DNA of 64,000 nt, from contig NZ_CP150634.1 of the NCBI RefSeq assembly GCF_038051925.1, positions 4,038,300 through 4,102,299 of the forward strand, written 5' to 3'. This document shows, in pieces, positions 44,246-53,237 of this stretch. Position 1 is the stretch's first letter. Every line of letters starts with the position of its first letter. The position numbers were made by a program, and so were the translations under genes. The notes beneath the pieces were generated by a model. It did not search any database and had not been told where the DNA came from. It worked only from the letters and a program-made list of their open reading frames with translations. This DNA is from Methylotuvimicrobium sp. KM2 (GTDB taxonomy: Bacteria; Pseudomonadota; Gammaproteobacteria; Methylococcales; Methylomonadaceae).

Positions 44246-45060
44246 TCTACCCAAAATTCGATCTGATAACCCGAAAATTTTCTTACATTGATCACGCCGG
44301 TATCGAATAACAAATATTGACCTTTTATCCCTTCTAAAACCCCTCTGACTTCGGCTTGCTTATCGAAATTAAAGGATTTGACCTTGGCCGGATAACGTTG
44401 AACGGGATAAGCGATATCGACCGACTCGGCATTCGGCAGATATTCGATCGCACTATCGCCGAAGCGCGCGCTAATATCAGCCAACTCCTCCCGACATAAT
44501 GATAAAAGCTCATCGCGCTTAGCACATAAATCAGCCGGCGCTGTATTGTTTTTGAGCATTTGCTGCCAACTGGTTTTATCGCTGACATATCGACCAATTG
44601 CCACTTCAACCAATCCTGACACATAGCGTGAAGCCACTTTCATGATAGGCAATGCCTGTATAGCGCCTTGATCGATCCACCGTGTCGGAATCTGCGTTTG
44701 CCGTGTAATTCCGACTTTAATACCGGAAGCATTGGCCAGATAAACATAATGCGGCTGAAAACAAAATGTTTCACCCCACTCCGGTTCGCGGCAGGTACCT
44801 TGATGATAGTGACATTTTTCCGGCTTTAAAATACACATATCGCATTGCGCGAGCGACACGAAACAAGGATAACAATAACCTTGGCTAAAACTTTTTTTGG
44901 TGTCCCTCCCGCAATGAACGCAAGCAATCTTACCGGTAAAGCGCAAGGTTACCGGGCGACCGATAAACTGATTCAGATCTATGCCATCCTTGCCTAAAGC
45001 CAACCGATAACTAACCGACTCGCCTAACTCCGCTTGCATTTTCGTTAAAAACCCTAACAC
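44242..45060 (-). CDS. DUF2797 zinc-ribbon protein
   Basis: This 272-residue protein has a dense Cys array in its first third: C47, C50, C63, C66, C73, C76, C83 and C90, enough for two zinc sites, followed by VYLANASGIKVGITR and WIDQGA, a block that resembles the core of GIY-YIG nucleases. DUF2797 is found across proteobacteria; its function is not established. A nucleic-acid-related role is inferred from the zinc-ribbon and GIY-YIG-like pattern. The stop codon overlaps that of the convergent lyase gene. Confidence 0.85.
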   Translation of the reverse strand: MLGFLTKMQAELGESVSYRLALGKDGIDLNQFIGRPVTLRFTGKIACVHCGRDTKKSFSQGYCYPCFVSLAQCDMCILKPEKCHYHQGTCREPEWGETFCFQPHYVYLANASGIKVGITRQTQIPTRWIDQGAIQALPIMKVASRYVSGLVEVAIGRYVSDKTSWQQMLKNNTAPADLCAKRDELLSLCREELADISARFGDSAIEYLPNAESVDIAYPVQRYPAKVKSFNFDKQAEVRGVLEGIKGQYLLFDTGVINVRKFSGYQIEFWVD

Positions 45061-45147
45061 TAATTATTCCCCCGACCTAGTATTTTCCAATAGACCAATA
45101 AGTCGCTTCAAATAGAGCTGATATACCCGTCGTAGATCAAAATTCGG

Positions 45148-45228
45148 GTTATTTATCCACCCAGAACGTTTCGATTTGCTTTAGCCTCGCTCAAAACGTT
45201 TAAGGCGAAGTTACAAACCTCGTCCTTC
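45148..45228 (+). repeat. dispersed repeat containing AACGTTTCGATTTGCTT
   Basis: This matches 14625-14725 in order and spacing. Just before it, ATATACCCGTCGTAGATCAA (45121 region) resembles the left end of the TATAC element, suggesting a fused remnant. It lies between DUF2797 and moaE. Confidence 0.5.
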
Positions 45229-45234
45229 TTAACC

Positions 45235-45708
45235 CTAAAACTTTGACATATCGTTTTTTGGAGAGCGCAAATAACCATCGGTATTGTGCTCAACCCAGCG
45301 TTCGCCGCCATTTTGCAGTCGCTCTTTTTTCCAGAACGGCGCCTTATTTTTCAGCGCCTCCATGATCTGACGCCCCGCGTCGAAAGCATCACCTCGATGC
45401 GAAGCCCAAACCGCGACTAACACAATCGGTTCATTCGGTTTAATCTCGCCAACTCGATGCACGACCAAAGCATCCAGCAAATGCCAATCACGTATTGCTT
45501 GCGCCACGATATCATCCAATTGCTTTTCGGTCATCCCGGGATAATGCTCTAGAACCATAGCGGATACCGAATCGCCATCGTTAAAATCCCGCATCGTCCC
45601 GACGAATACATTAGTTGCTCCAAACTTACCGGCCCAATGCTTCGCCGAATCTTGATACACTACGACCTCATGCCACGGGTCGAATAAGTCGGCACTAATT
45701 TTGATCAT
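45235..45708 (-). CDS. moaE: molybdopterin synthase catalytic subunit
   Basis: This 157-residue large subunit of molybdopterin synthase, with two MoaD partners, converts cPMP to molybdopterin. It carries the family stretches GTMRDFNDGDSVSAM near 38, LEHYPGM near 53, and the catalytic Lys region WKKERLQNGGERWV near 126. It lies six bases downstream of moaD, so both are made from one message. Confidence 0.94.
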   Translation of the reverse strand: MIKISADLFDPWHEVVVYQDSAKHWAGKFGATNVFVGTMRDFNDGDSVSAMVLEHYPGMTEKQLDDIVAQAIRDWHLLDALVVHRVGEIKPNEPIVLVAVWASHRGDAFDAGRQIMEALKNKAPFWKKERLQNGGERWVEHNTDGYLRSPKNDMSKF

Positions 45709-45714
45709 ATCGTC

Positions 45715-45954
45715 TCAGCCTCCCGTAACCGGCGGAAAAAAAGCCACTTCATCGCCGCTTTGAACCGAATGCGCAATATCGACATATTCCATGTTTACCG
45801 CAGCCAATATATTGTCCGGCATCGGCCGGTTAGCATTGGCCATCGCCCAAATTTCCGCCACCGTCACTATACCGTTCACCTCAACCAGATCTTCAGTGCG
45901 GCCGACACTGTCCTTTAAACTAGCAAAATAACGAACTTTAACTGACATAATCAT
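45715..45954 (-). CDS. moaD: molybdopterin synthase sulfur-carrier subunit
   Basis: This 79-residue ubiquitin-fold protein ends in the diglycine that is thiocarboxylated (PPVTGG). ATG 45948 is a second possible start (MSVKVRYFASLK), which gives the usual N-terminus. It is co-transcribed with moaE and divergent from moaC across a gap of about 60 bp. Confidence 0.94.
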   Translation of the reverse strand: MIMSVKVRYFASLKDSVGRTEDLVEVNGIVTVAEIWAMANANRPMPDNILAAVNMEYVDIAHSVQSGDEVAFFPPVTGG

Positions 45955-46015
45955 TCACGCCACACTAAAAAGATAAGATAATGAAGGTACATAACCATTT
46001 ATTCTTCTAAACTCT

Positions 46016-46492
46016 ATGACCCAATTGACCCATTTTAACCAATCCGGTGAAGCCCACATGGTAGATGTCGGCAATAAGGATATAACAGAAAGAGTCGCTA
46101 TCGCCGAGGGCTATATTGAAATGAACCCGACTACGCTAGCACTCATCGAGCAAGGGACGCATAAAAAAGGCGATGTACTGGGTATTGCTAGGATCGCGGG
46201 CATCATGGCCAGCAAAAAGACTGCCGACCTTGTTCCATTATGCCATCCGTTGCCTATTTCGCACGTCGAAGTCAACCTTGAAATCGAAAATGACACAAGT
46301 CGAGTCTATTGCCGAACCACCGTCAAAACCCGAGGACAAACCGGGGTCGAAATGGAAGCATTGACCGCCACTCAAGTTTCGCTACTGACTGTTTACGACA
46401 TGTGCAAAGCGGTGGACCGGGGCATGACCATTCAAGGCGTACGCCTACTCAAAAAATCCGGCGGCAAGTCAGGCGATTGGCTACGCCCTTGA
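46016..46492 (+). CDS. moaC: cyclic pyranopterin monophosphate synthase
   Basis: This 158-residue enzyme acts with MoaA to make cPMP. Catalytic-region motifs are MVDVGNKDITER near residue 16, VPLCHPLPISH near 73 and GVEMEALTA near 112, ending with MCKAVDRGM. It is divergent from moaD/moaE, an arrangement that allows shared regulation of the pathway. Confidence 0.95.
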   Translation: MTQLTHFNQSGEAHMVDVGNKDITERVAIAEGYIEMNPTTLALIEQGTHKKGDVLGIARIAGIMASKKTADLVPLCHPLPISHVEVNLEIENDTSRVYCRTTVKTRGQTGVEMEALTATQVSLLTVYDMCKAVDRGMTIQGVRLLKKSGGKSGDWLRP

Positions 46493-46508
46493 TAATGCAG
46501 CCCAGCCC

Positions 46509-46653
46509 GTAATTATTCACACCCCTATCGTTCCCACGCTCCGGCGTGGGAATGAAGACCGAGACGCTCTAGCGTCTCGTACCGCTGGAGCGGTACTCAG
46601 GCATTCCCACGCAGAGCATGGGAACGATAATTGCCGGGGGACTGAATAGTTAC
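46509..46653 (+). repeat. multi-hairpin dispersed repeat, copy 2
   Basis: This 145-bp copy is nearly identical to copy 1 (11974-12122), with ends GTAATTATTCACACCCC and GGGGGACTGAATAGTTAC. It begins 17 bases after the moaC stop codon. The rest of the gap to sodB shows only the terminator below and a short ACCCAGCACCACAACATA remnant near 47105. Confidence 0.8.
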
Positions 46654-46987
46654 CCCAACCCTACAGCCGCCATCTCATATTAAATGACTTATTTTAGTGA
46701 AGCATTAGCCGCCGCTTTCCGGCTCATTATACAAAATTCGATCACGACATATTTTTCATCGCTTGGACATCGCTTAAAACTGCCTTTATCGCCACAGTCT
46801 CTGCAGGGATTGGCGAGATGATACTCGAGGGAGATATTCAGGCGCTACCGGCACAATCTCGACTGCAATTGCATTAGAAACCGGCAAAGGTGACTTCGAA
46901 ATGGGATTGCTCTTGGAATACCGCTTCTGTCGATCGTTTTTTTCATTAATCTTGCCTTGCAAATTCTACCTGCCAAACCCAGCACAT

Positions 46988-47022
46988 AAAAAAGCCCCAA
47001 CCACTGCAACTGCAATTGGGGC
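46988..47022 (-). terminator. probable sodB terminator
   Basis: On the minus strand GCCCCAA and TTGGGGC form a stem with an internal TTGCAGTTGCAG loop, followed by six T residues. It lies about 140 bases after the sodB stop codon. Confidence 0.6.
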
Positions 47023-47164
47023 CCTTTACCGTCAATAAATTTTCTATACCCTTTGCTAGTCAAATTTCCGCGCCGGGACGATCTTCCTCGTCAAAGGAAG
47101 ACGTAAACCCAGCACCACAACATAACAAGCAGATGTCGAGTCCAAATGATAGATACTGCCGCTA

Positions 47165-47746
47165 TTACGCCGTGTAATTTGCCGACGCAAAATCCCAATT
47201 GACTAGCGCCCAAAATGCCTCCAAGTATGCTGGGCGTGCATTGCGGTAATCGATGTAGTAAGCATGCTCCCATACATCGCAAGTTAGCAAAGGTGTCTGA
47301 CCTTCGGTCAATGGGCAGCCAGCATTACTGGTACTCACCAAGGCCAAAGAACCGTCTTTATTTTTTACCAACCATGCCCATCCCGATCCGAAGGTGGTAA
47401 CCGCACATTTGGTAAAAGCCGCTTTAAATTCGTCAAACGAACCAAAAGTTCTGTTGATCGCATTTGCCAGATCGCCGGTCGGTTCGCCTCCGCCATTCGG
47501 GCTCAAGCTATTCCAATAAAAAGTGTGATTCCAGATTTGCGCCGCATTATTGAAAATACCGCCAGAAGATTTAACCACAATTTCCTCGAGAGGCAATCCG
47601 TCAAATTCGGTACCGGGAACCAAATTATTGAGGTTTGTTACATAGGTTTGATGATGCTTCCCATAATGAAACTCTAAGGTCTCCTCCGAAATATGAGGCG
47701 CCAGCGCATCTTTTGCATAAGGTAATGCAGGAAGTTCGTAAGCCAT
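47165..47746 (-). CDS. sodB: iron superoxide dismutase
   Basis: This 193-residue enzyme turns superoxide into oxygen and hydrogen peroxide. The metal ligands are in EFHYGKHHQTYV (His), WNHTFYW (His) and DVWEHAYYID (Asp and His). The pattern AAQIWNHTFYWNSL and SGWAWLV are typical of the Fe type, though metal preference is not absolute. A GGAG ribosome binding site lies seven bases before the ATG. Confidence 0.96.
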   Translation of the reverse strand: MAYELPALPYAKDALAPHISEETLEFHYGKHHQTYVTNLNNLVPGTEFDGLPLEEIVVKSSGGIFNNAAQIWNHTFYWNSLSPNGGGEPTGDLANAINRTFGSFDEFKAAFTKCAVTTFGSGWAWLVKNKDGSLALVSTSNAGCPLTEGQTPLLTCDVWEHAYYIDYRNARPAYLEAFWALVNWDFASANYTA

Positions 47747-48023
47747 GTATTTCTCCTAAATTTTGAATAAAAAAACAACCGACAATATGCCGGGCAGAAA
47801 TATAAACCAAGTAATTTAATAAAGAATTATACTTTATCATTCGCAGCCGATTAAATAAAGCCCCCATAAGCCGACATGCATATTTAACAGAGCATACATT
47901 TCTCAACATTCGACATCGGCGCTTGCGAAATCCTGTGCGGCCACCATCCCAGCACAGAAATCTGACTAACAAAAGGTATGGTACCAAAATAGATTTTTTA
48001 TTGCATAAGGGATTCGGTCATAA

Positions 48024-48134
48024 CAGCAATTCCCAATTTGAAGATCAAAAAGGGTGTGGGGCGAGCGTGGTGAAGCAGTGCATCTTTTGACGGACACCCC
48101 GGCGTCGAATTTTGATCTACGATGGGGATATCAT
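48024..48134. repeat. half copy of the TCAGCAATTCCC element fused to the left end of a TATAC element
   Basis: It starts CAGCAATTCCCAATTTGAAG, like 36371, and ends with an inverted GTCGAATTTTGATCTACGAT, like the left end of the TATAC element at 7048. It lies upstream of both sodB and the CYTH gene. The remaining gap 47747-48206 contains no gene. Confidence 0.6.
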
Positions 48135-48206
48135 GCCATTACCGGCCAACCACAATAGACGCAACACGCTATAATATACGCATTTTCGAATAACATTCTT
48201 CCTACT

Positions 48207-48677
48207 ATGGCAATCGAAATAGAACACAAATTTTTATTACTTAATGACGACTGGCGAAAATTGGTCACCAAGTCCACAAAGTACAAACAAGGTTATTTAG
48301 CTTCGGAAAAAAACACTTCAATTCGCGTAAGAATCAGTGATAAAGAAGCGTGGCTCAACATTAAAAGCGCCACAATAGGCAATTTTCGCCATGAATACGA
48401 ATACGAAATTCCTTATCAAGATGCAGAGGAAATAATCAACAATCTCTGCAGAAAACCACTCATTGAAAAAACCCGTCACTTGATACCGATAGGCCCGCAT
48501 ATCTGGGAAATCGATGAGTTTGAAGGAGAAAACAGAGGGCTCATTGTCGCCGAGATTGAGCTACAAGAAACCGATCAATCCTTCAATAAACCGGAATGGA
48601 TAGGACAAGAAGTCACTCATGATTTGCGCTATTACAACAACAATTTATCATCGACCCCATTTTCAAAATGGGGTTAA
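48207..48677 (+). CDS. CYTH domain protein (triphosphate tunnel metalloenzyme)
   Basis: This 156-residue protein starts with the ExExK signature (E4, E6, K8 in AIEIEHKFLL) and has the alternating Lys/Arg/Glu strands of the tunnel fold, for example SIRVRIS, EYEYEIP, IEKTRHLI and VAEIEL. Bacterial members of this size hydrolyse inorganic triphosphate or act as adenylyl or thiamine triphosphatases. Activity here is unassigned. The base composition is more A/T-rich than in most genes of the window. Confidence 0.9.
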   Translation: MAIEIEHKFLLLNDDWRKLVTKSTKYKQGYLASEKNTSIRVRISDKEAWLNIKSATIGNFRHEYEYEIPYQDAEEIINNLCRKPLIEKTRHLIPIGPHIWEIDEFEGENRGLIVAEIELQETDQSFNKPEWIGQEVTHDLRYYNNNLSSTPFSKWG

Positions 48678-48737
48678 TGTAATTTAAAAGCATAAATATC
48701 ATTGTAATAGAGATTTTTTTGTCCTATTATTTGCGGT

Positions 48738-49403
48738 ATGAAAAAGTTTATTTTTGTTGTTTTTTTGCTACTCCCAAACTCAGGCTTCGCTAACGAGCTT
48801 GATCATATCGTTCAGGCAATAGAAGCAGAATGGGCCTCTATTTACTTTTCCACAGAAATTCGCGACAAAGAAAACGCCTACACCCGCCTATTGAATAAAA
48901 CCACAGAATTCGCCAAACAAACCCACGAAAGCCCCGAACTAATGTTTTGGCAAGCTACCATCATTGCCTCTAGAGCTGAACATCAAAACCCTATCGATGC
49001 GTTGGCCGCCATTCATAAAGCACAGGATCTACTGATAAAAACCATAAAAATTAAACCCGACACACTAGACGGATCCGCACTCATTACATTAGGTTCACTT
49101 TATCATCAAGCACCCGGCTGGCCTATTGCATTCGGAGACGATAAAAAAGCCGAGCAATACCTCAAAGAAGGACTACAAATCAATCCCCGGGGAATAGAAA
49201 GCAACTTTTACTATGGGCAATATCTCTTGAATAAAGACCAACCGGAAGAAGCAATAGAGTATTTCAAAACAGCACTAAACGGGCCGATACGCAAAGAACA
49301 AGAATTTGCCGACTCATCTCTTAAAGAAAAAATAAAAAATATAATGATCAAGACAGCCACCACCGAATCGAAATCGCGAAAAAAACAGATTGCATCTTTA
49401 TAG
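48738..49403 (+). CDS. exported TPR-like protein
   Basis: The 221-residue product has a signal peptide ending near SGFA (about residue 19). Helical repeats from about 35 to 195 include TPR-like units ALITLGSLYHQAPG, AEQYLKEGLQINP and AIEYFKTALNGP. It resembles the periplasmic TatT (TRAP-associated) type, but there is no TRAP transporter gene nearby. It lies 60 bp after the CYTH gene in the same direction and is likewise A/T-rich. Function unknown. Confidence 0.7.
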   Translation: MKKFIFVVFLLLPNSGFANELDHIVQAIEAEWASIYFSTEIRDKENAYTRLLNKTTEFAKQTHESPELMFWQATIIASRAEHQNPIDALAAIHKAQDLLIKTIKIKPDTLDGSALITLGSLYHQAPGWPIAFGDDKKAEQYLKEGLQINPRGIESNFYYGQYLLNKDQPEEAIEYFKTALNGPIRKEQEFADSSLKEKIKNIMIKTATTESKSRKKQIASL

Positions 49404-49439
49404 ACCGCTTCGAAACGGGGTTCCGAGGCATTCGTTCCC

Positions 49440-49622
49440 TCACCTGGCAATAGGGAGGAGGCATCAAGCATACATGGTCGTATTAACCCAGCATTTAAAT
49501 TCCATAGTCCATTGGCCATGATTAATTATTGGAAATTAAGATGCAAGGCTTATGACGCCCACGACTGGCATACCACACACCCTTCACCCTTAAATCGGCG
49601 AAACCGCTTAAACTGGGAAATT
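49440..49622. repeat. degraded mosaic of dispersed-repeat pieces
   Basis: Pieces of two families can be recognised: CATACATGGTCGTATTAACCCAGC and the ATTTAAATTCCATAG stretch of the TATAC core, and at the right end TTAAACTGGGAAATT, the right end of the TCAGCAATTCCC element. The rest of the gap before fdxA shows nothing. Confidence 0.45.
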
Positions 49623-49759
49623 TCCTTTTTTAAGCATACGATCAGCGATATCTTGTAGAATGTTTTTATCATCTCAAGAGATTCATTCAGAACTTGCTTT
49701 CTGATATGATTAGTCCATTTTAAATTCGCAATTTTAATTAACATCAACTGGTAACTAAT

Positions 49760-50083
49760 ATGACCTTTGTAGTCACTGAGAACTGTATTAAATGTAAATA
49801 TACCGACTGCGTTGACGTTTGCCCCGTCGACTGCTTCCATGAAGGCCCCAACTTTCTAGTTATCGACCCCGACGAATGCATTGATTGCACGCTCTGTGAA
49901 CCCGAATGCCCAGCTGAAGCCATTTTTGCCGAAGACGAACTACCGGAAGGACAAGAAATGTTTATCGAAATCAATGCCGATCTCGCAAAGAAATGGCCCG
50001 TAATCAGCGAAGTCAAGGACCCCTTGCCCGAAGCCGACGAGTGGAACGGTAAACCGGACAAAACAAAACTATTGGAAAAATGA
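49760..50083 (+). CDS. fdxA: 7Fe ferredoxin
   Basis: This 107-residue ferredoxin has the FdxA pattern of one 3Fe-4S and one 4Fe-4S cluster: CIKCKYTDCVDVCPVDC near residue 9, where the 3Fe site has a non-standard second Cys position, and CIDCTLCEPECP near 40. The C-terminal extension of about 50 residues is usual for the family. It could serve as a low-potential electron donor, including to the sulfite reductase, but no partner gene is adjacent. Confidence 0.93.
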   Translation: MTFVVTENCIKCKYTDCVDVCPVDCFHEGPNFLVIDPDECIDCTLCEPECPAEAIFAEDELPEGQEMFIEINADLAKKWPVISEVKDPLPEADEWNGKPDKTKLLEK

Positions 50084-50367
50084 CCCGCTAACAACCACTA
50101 TTCAGGATTTGGACATAAATAATTTCCCTATTCTTTATGTAGCGCTAGCAAGGCTCGGTAAACGGATAAAACCTAAAAGGAGCAGCCGGCATCTGCTACA
50201 GACCGCTCGCACCGATCAAGGCCAAGACCGAATCATGAAGTGGTTACAACACACCGGCTTGTTAAAGCCTCAAAACCACCCCGACAAGTTCAGGGCGAAC
50301 GACAGATTGACACCCTCAACTGCTCATTAATTGGTTTACGCTCGAATGAAGAATAAGATAACTGAGA

Positions 50368-50575
50368 TATACTCACCGTAGATGAAAGTTCGACCTCGAG
50401 GTGCCCGCTAAAGGATGCCGCAAACCCAGAGACAATTAACCATGGGTTATGGAATTTAGATGATGGCTAAATATGTCCATGTAGACTCTATGCCAGCTAT
50501 ATGCTGACAAAGCCTTTATCGAGCACCCCGAGAATCCCATCCGTCACTGCCGAAAATTGAACCGCGAAAGGTATA
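50368..50575 (+). mobile_element. MITE-like element with TATAC ends, copy C
   Basis: This 208-bp copy starts TATACTCACCGTAGATG and ends CCGCGAAAGGTATA. The inner palindrome is partly lost (ACCCAGAGACAATT), and the outer arms are CTCGAGGTGC (50395 region) and GCACCCCGAG (50523 region). It lies in the gap between fdxA and rplQ; nothing else is seen in 50084-50367. Confidence 0.65.
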
Positions 50576-50684
50576 GTCAGCAGGTTATGGATGATATTAG
50601 GCGCCGGGGAAAGAACTACACACCCCAGCGCCTTTAACAGTTGTAAATAAAACCATGAAAAGCATATCGCACCTCATAAAACTC

Positions 50685-50729
50685 AAGACATGAAAAAGCC
50701 GGTATTAAACCGGCTTTTTCATGTCTTGA
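50685..50729 (-). terminator. terminator of the ribosomal superoperon
   Basis: A 19-bp near-perfect stem runs CAAGACATGAAAAAGCCGG / CCGGCTTTTTCATGTCTTG with a loop of TATTAAA. It lies 15 bases after the rplQ stop codon. The A- and T-rich arms make it likely to work in both directions. Confidence 0.85.
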
Positions 50730-50744
50730 TGAGTCATGCAATTT

Positions 50745-51125
50745 TTATTCGGTACTTTCGCCACCTATAGGACGATCAACCAACTCAACATAAGCCATAG
50801 GAGCGGAGTCGCCTGGCCTGAAACCACATTTCATAATGCGTAAATATCCACCTTGACGATCTTTATAACGAGGACCCAATTCATTAAACAATTTAGTCAC
50901 TACAGAACGGTCACGCAATTTAGCGAAGGCCAATCTTCTCTTTGCAACCGAATCTTCTTTGGACAAAGTGATTAACGGCTCAGCATAACTTCTTAACTCT
51001 TTAGCCTTAGGCAAAGTAGTTTTAATAAGCTCATGCTTAATTAACGAACCGACCATATTGCTGAATAGCGCCTTACGGTGGCTGCTATTCATATTAAACT
51101 TTCTTCCAGACTTACGATGTCTCAT
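50745..51125 (-). CDS. rplQ: 50S ribosomal protein L17
   Basis: This 126-residue protein opens MRHRKSGRKFN, the usual L17 start, with the KHELIKTTLPKAKELR segment near residue 33 and the GYLRIMK motif near 95. It lies near the peptide exit tunnel. It is the last gene of the alpha operon, 26 bp after rpoA, and is followed by the strong terminator at 50685. Confidence 0.97.
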   Translation of the reverse strand: MRHRKSGRKFNMNSSHRKALFSNMVGSLIKHELIKTTLPKAKELRSYAEPLITLSKEDSVAKRRLAFAKLRDRSVVTKLFNELGPRYKDRQGGYLRIMKCGFRPGDSAPMAYVELVDRPIGGESTE

Positions 51126-51151
51126 TGTAATTACGACCTAAAGTTATAATT

Positions 51152-52162
51152 TTAAAAACTGCTTTGATTTTGATCAATCAGATTATCAGGAGGCCAATTT
51201 TCTAACCGCATACCTAGAGATAATCCTTTTAAAGCCAGCACATCTTTGATTTCAGTGAGGGACTTTTTACCTAAATTCGGGGTTTTAAGCAACTCAACTT
51301 CAGTTCTTTGAATCAAATCACCTATGTAAAAAATGTTTTCCGCCTTTAAACAGTTTGCCGATCTAACAGTTAATTCTAAATCATCAACAGGTCTCAACAA
51401 AACAGGATCAATATCAGGACCTTCTTGAGGCGCTTCTTTTTCATCGACAGGAGGAGCAACCTTTTCAAAATCCACGAAAACGGATAATTGATCATGCAAT
51501 ATGGTTGCCGCAAGCTTTATAGTCTCTTCCGGATCAACCGTACCATTCGTCTCTAATTCGACGATTAACTTATCAAGATTAGTTCTCTGCTCTACACGAG
51601 TACTCTCAACTTGATAAGCAACTTTTATAATCGGACTATATGAAGCATCGACCTGAAGACTACCGATGATAGGATTATCGGTTTGCTGTTTTCGCGCACT
51701 TACCGGCTCATACCCTCGCCCCCTTCTGACGCGAATCTTCATATTGAACTGCTTATCCTGGGTCAAATTTGCAATAACCAAGTCAGGATTAACAATTTCT
51801 ACATCGTGAGGCAACTGAATATCTGCAGCTGTAACAACACCGACACCGCTCTTGGAAAGAGTCAATACGACATCATCTTTCGAGTGCAAAAGGACTGCTA
51901 ACTTTTTTAAGTTCAAGATGATATCAATAACATCTTCCTGAACACCCTCAATCGCGGTATATTCGTGCAGCACACCTTCAATTTCAATATCTGTAACTGC
52001 GCAACCGGGAATCGAAGACAATAACACCCGTCTCAAAGCGTTACCAAGCGAATGTCCGAATCCACGCTCAAGAGGCTCTATTACAATCCTTGAATGATTA
52101 GCGGATTTGCTTACCACCTCAACAAGACGAGGTCTTAATAAGCCGGAAATACTATTCTGCAT
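51152..52162 (-). CDS. rpoA: RNA polymerase alpha subunit
   Basis: This 336-residue protein has the N-terminal dimer domain (about 1-235, with LERGFGHSLGNALRRVLL near 32) and the C-terminal DNA- and activator-binding domain (about 255-336, with LKTPNLGKKSLTEIKDVLALKGL). It is seven residues longer than the E. coli protein, mainly in the linker and tail. It sits between rpsD and rplQ in the alpha operon, which couples polymerase to ribosome production. Confidence 0.98.
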   Translation of the reverse strand: MQNSISGLLRPRLVEVVSKSANHSRIVIEPLERGFGHSLGNALRRVLLSSIPGCAVTDIEIEGVLHEYTAIEGVQEDVIDIILNLKKLAVLLHSKDDVVLTLSKSGVGVVTAADIQLPHDVEIVNPDLVIANLTQDKQFNMKIRVRRGRGYEPVSARKQQTDNPIIGSLQVDASYSPIIKVAYQVESTRVEQRTNLDKLIVELETNGTVDPEETIKLAATILHDQLSVFVDFEKVAPPVDEKEAPQEGPDIDPVLLRPVDDLELTVRSANCLKAENIFYIGDLIQRTEVELLKTPNLGKKSLTEIKDVLALKGLSLGMRLENWPPDNLIDQNQSSF

Positions 52163-52186
52163 TTATATCCCTTAGTTTAAGGTTTA

Positions 52187-52807
52187 TTATTTCGAGTACA
52201 ACTCAACAACAAGCTGCTCATTAATATCAGAACCCAATTCGACGCGATCAGGTAAAGACTTAAAGGTACCAGCCATGTCCTTGCTATTAACATCAACCCA
52301 ATTTGGGAATCCGTATTGCTCAGTGACAGTTAACGCATCGATAATTCTTTGTTGTTTTTTTGCCTTTTCCCTGATGCTAATCACATCACCAGGTTGAACC
52401 TGATAGGAAGGGATATTAACTAACGAGTCGTTGACAAGAATCGATTTGTGACTTACCAACTGACGAGCTTCCGCTCTGGTAGCAGCAAAACCCATTCTAT
52501 ACACTACGTTATCGAGTCTCGATTCAAGAAGGTTTAATAGATTTTCGCCCGTTGCGCCTTTCTTTAAATCGGCAACTTTATAATAATTTCTAAATTGCTT
52601 TTCTAGTACGCCGTAAATCCTTCTAATTCTTTGTTTTGCACGCAACTGCAACGCATAATCAGAACTTCTTGTACGTTTAGTACCGTGCTGCCCAGGACGC
52701 TGATCAAGCTTACACTTGCCATCTAACGACTTGCCTCTACTTTTTAAAAAAAGATCGGTCCCTTCTCTACGGCTTAATTTACACGTAGGGCCAAGATATC
52801 TTGCCAT
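52187..52807 (-). CDS. rpsD: 30S ribosomal protein S4
   Basis: This 206-residue primary 16S-binding protein starts MARYLGPTCKLSRREG and has the S4 RNA-binding domain (about 95-160, ESRLDNVVYRMGFA and QLVSHKSILVN). In E. coli S4 represses its own operon by binding the message ahead of rpsM; no attempt was made to fold that leader here. It lies 24 bp upstream of rpoA. Confidence 0.97.
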   Translation of the reverse strand: MARYLGPTCKLSRREGTDLFLKSRGKSLDGKCKLDQRPGQHGTKRTRSSDYALQLRAKQRIRRIYGVLEKQFRNYYKVADLKKGATGENLLNLLESRLDNVVYRMGFAATRAEARQLVSHKSILVNDSLVNIPSYQVQPGDVISIREKAKKQQRIIDALTVTEQYGFPNWVDVNSKDMAGTFKSLPDRVELGSDINEQLVVELYSK

Positions 52808-52825
52808 AACAAACTACTCCAGAAC

Positions 52826-53212
52826 TTAAACGCGGCGTTTTTTAGGTGGACGGCAACCGTTATGAGGGATTGGCGTCACATCAATGATATTGCTGATTTT
52901 AAAACCCAAGTTACTCAATGAACGAACGGCTGATTCTCTACCAGGACCAGGCCCCTTAACCATCACGTCTAGGTTTTTCATTCCGTATTCCAATGCGACC
53001 GAACCAGCTCTTTCGGCAGCAACCTGAGCAGCAAAAGGAGTACTTTTTCTTGAACCCCTAAAACCCGAACCACCGGACGTTGCCCAAGAGAGCGCGTTAC
53101 CTTTTCTATCGGTAATTGTAACGATGGTATTATTGAAGGAGGCATGCACATGCGCAATGCCATCCGCTATTTCTTTTTTTATGCGTTTACGCGCACGATT
53201 AGGACTTGCCAT
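52826..53212 (-). CDS. rpsK: 30S ribosomal protein S11
   Basis: This 128-residue protein of the small-subunit platform has the family stretches HVHASFNNTIVTITDRKG near residue 22 and a conserved C-terminus NGCRPPKKRRV. It lies between rpsM and rpsD as in E. coli. Length and ends are normal. Confidence 0.97.
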   Translation of the reverse strand: MASPNRARKRIKKEIADGIAHVHASFNNTIVTITDRKGNALSWATSGGSGFRGSRKSTPFAAQVAAERAGSVALEYGMKNLDVMVKGPGPGRESAVRSLSNLGFKISNIIDVTPIPHNGCRPPKKRRV

Positions 53213-53237
53213 TTATGAACCTCTTATCGAAATATCT

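Noticed and set aside
50109..50330. 73-codon open frame downstream of fdxA
   Set aside because: It has no clear ribosome binding site or family motif, a mixed basic composition, and ends next to a repeat. It could be a short real protein but I cannot support it.
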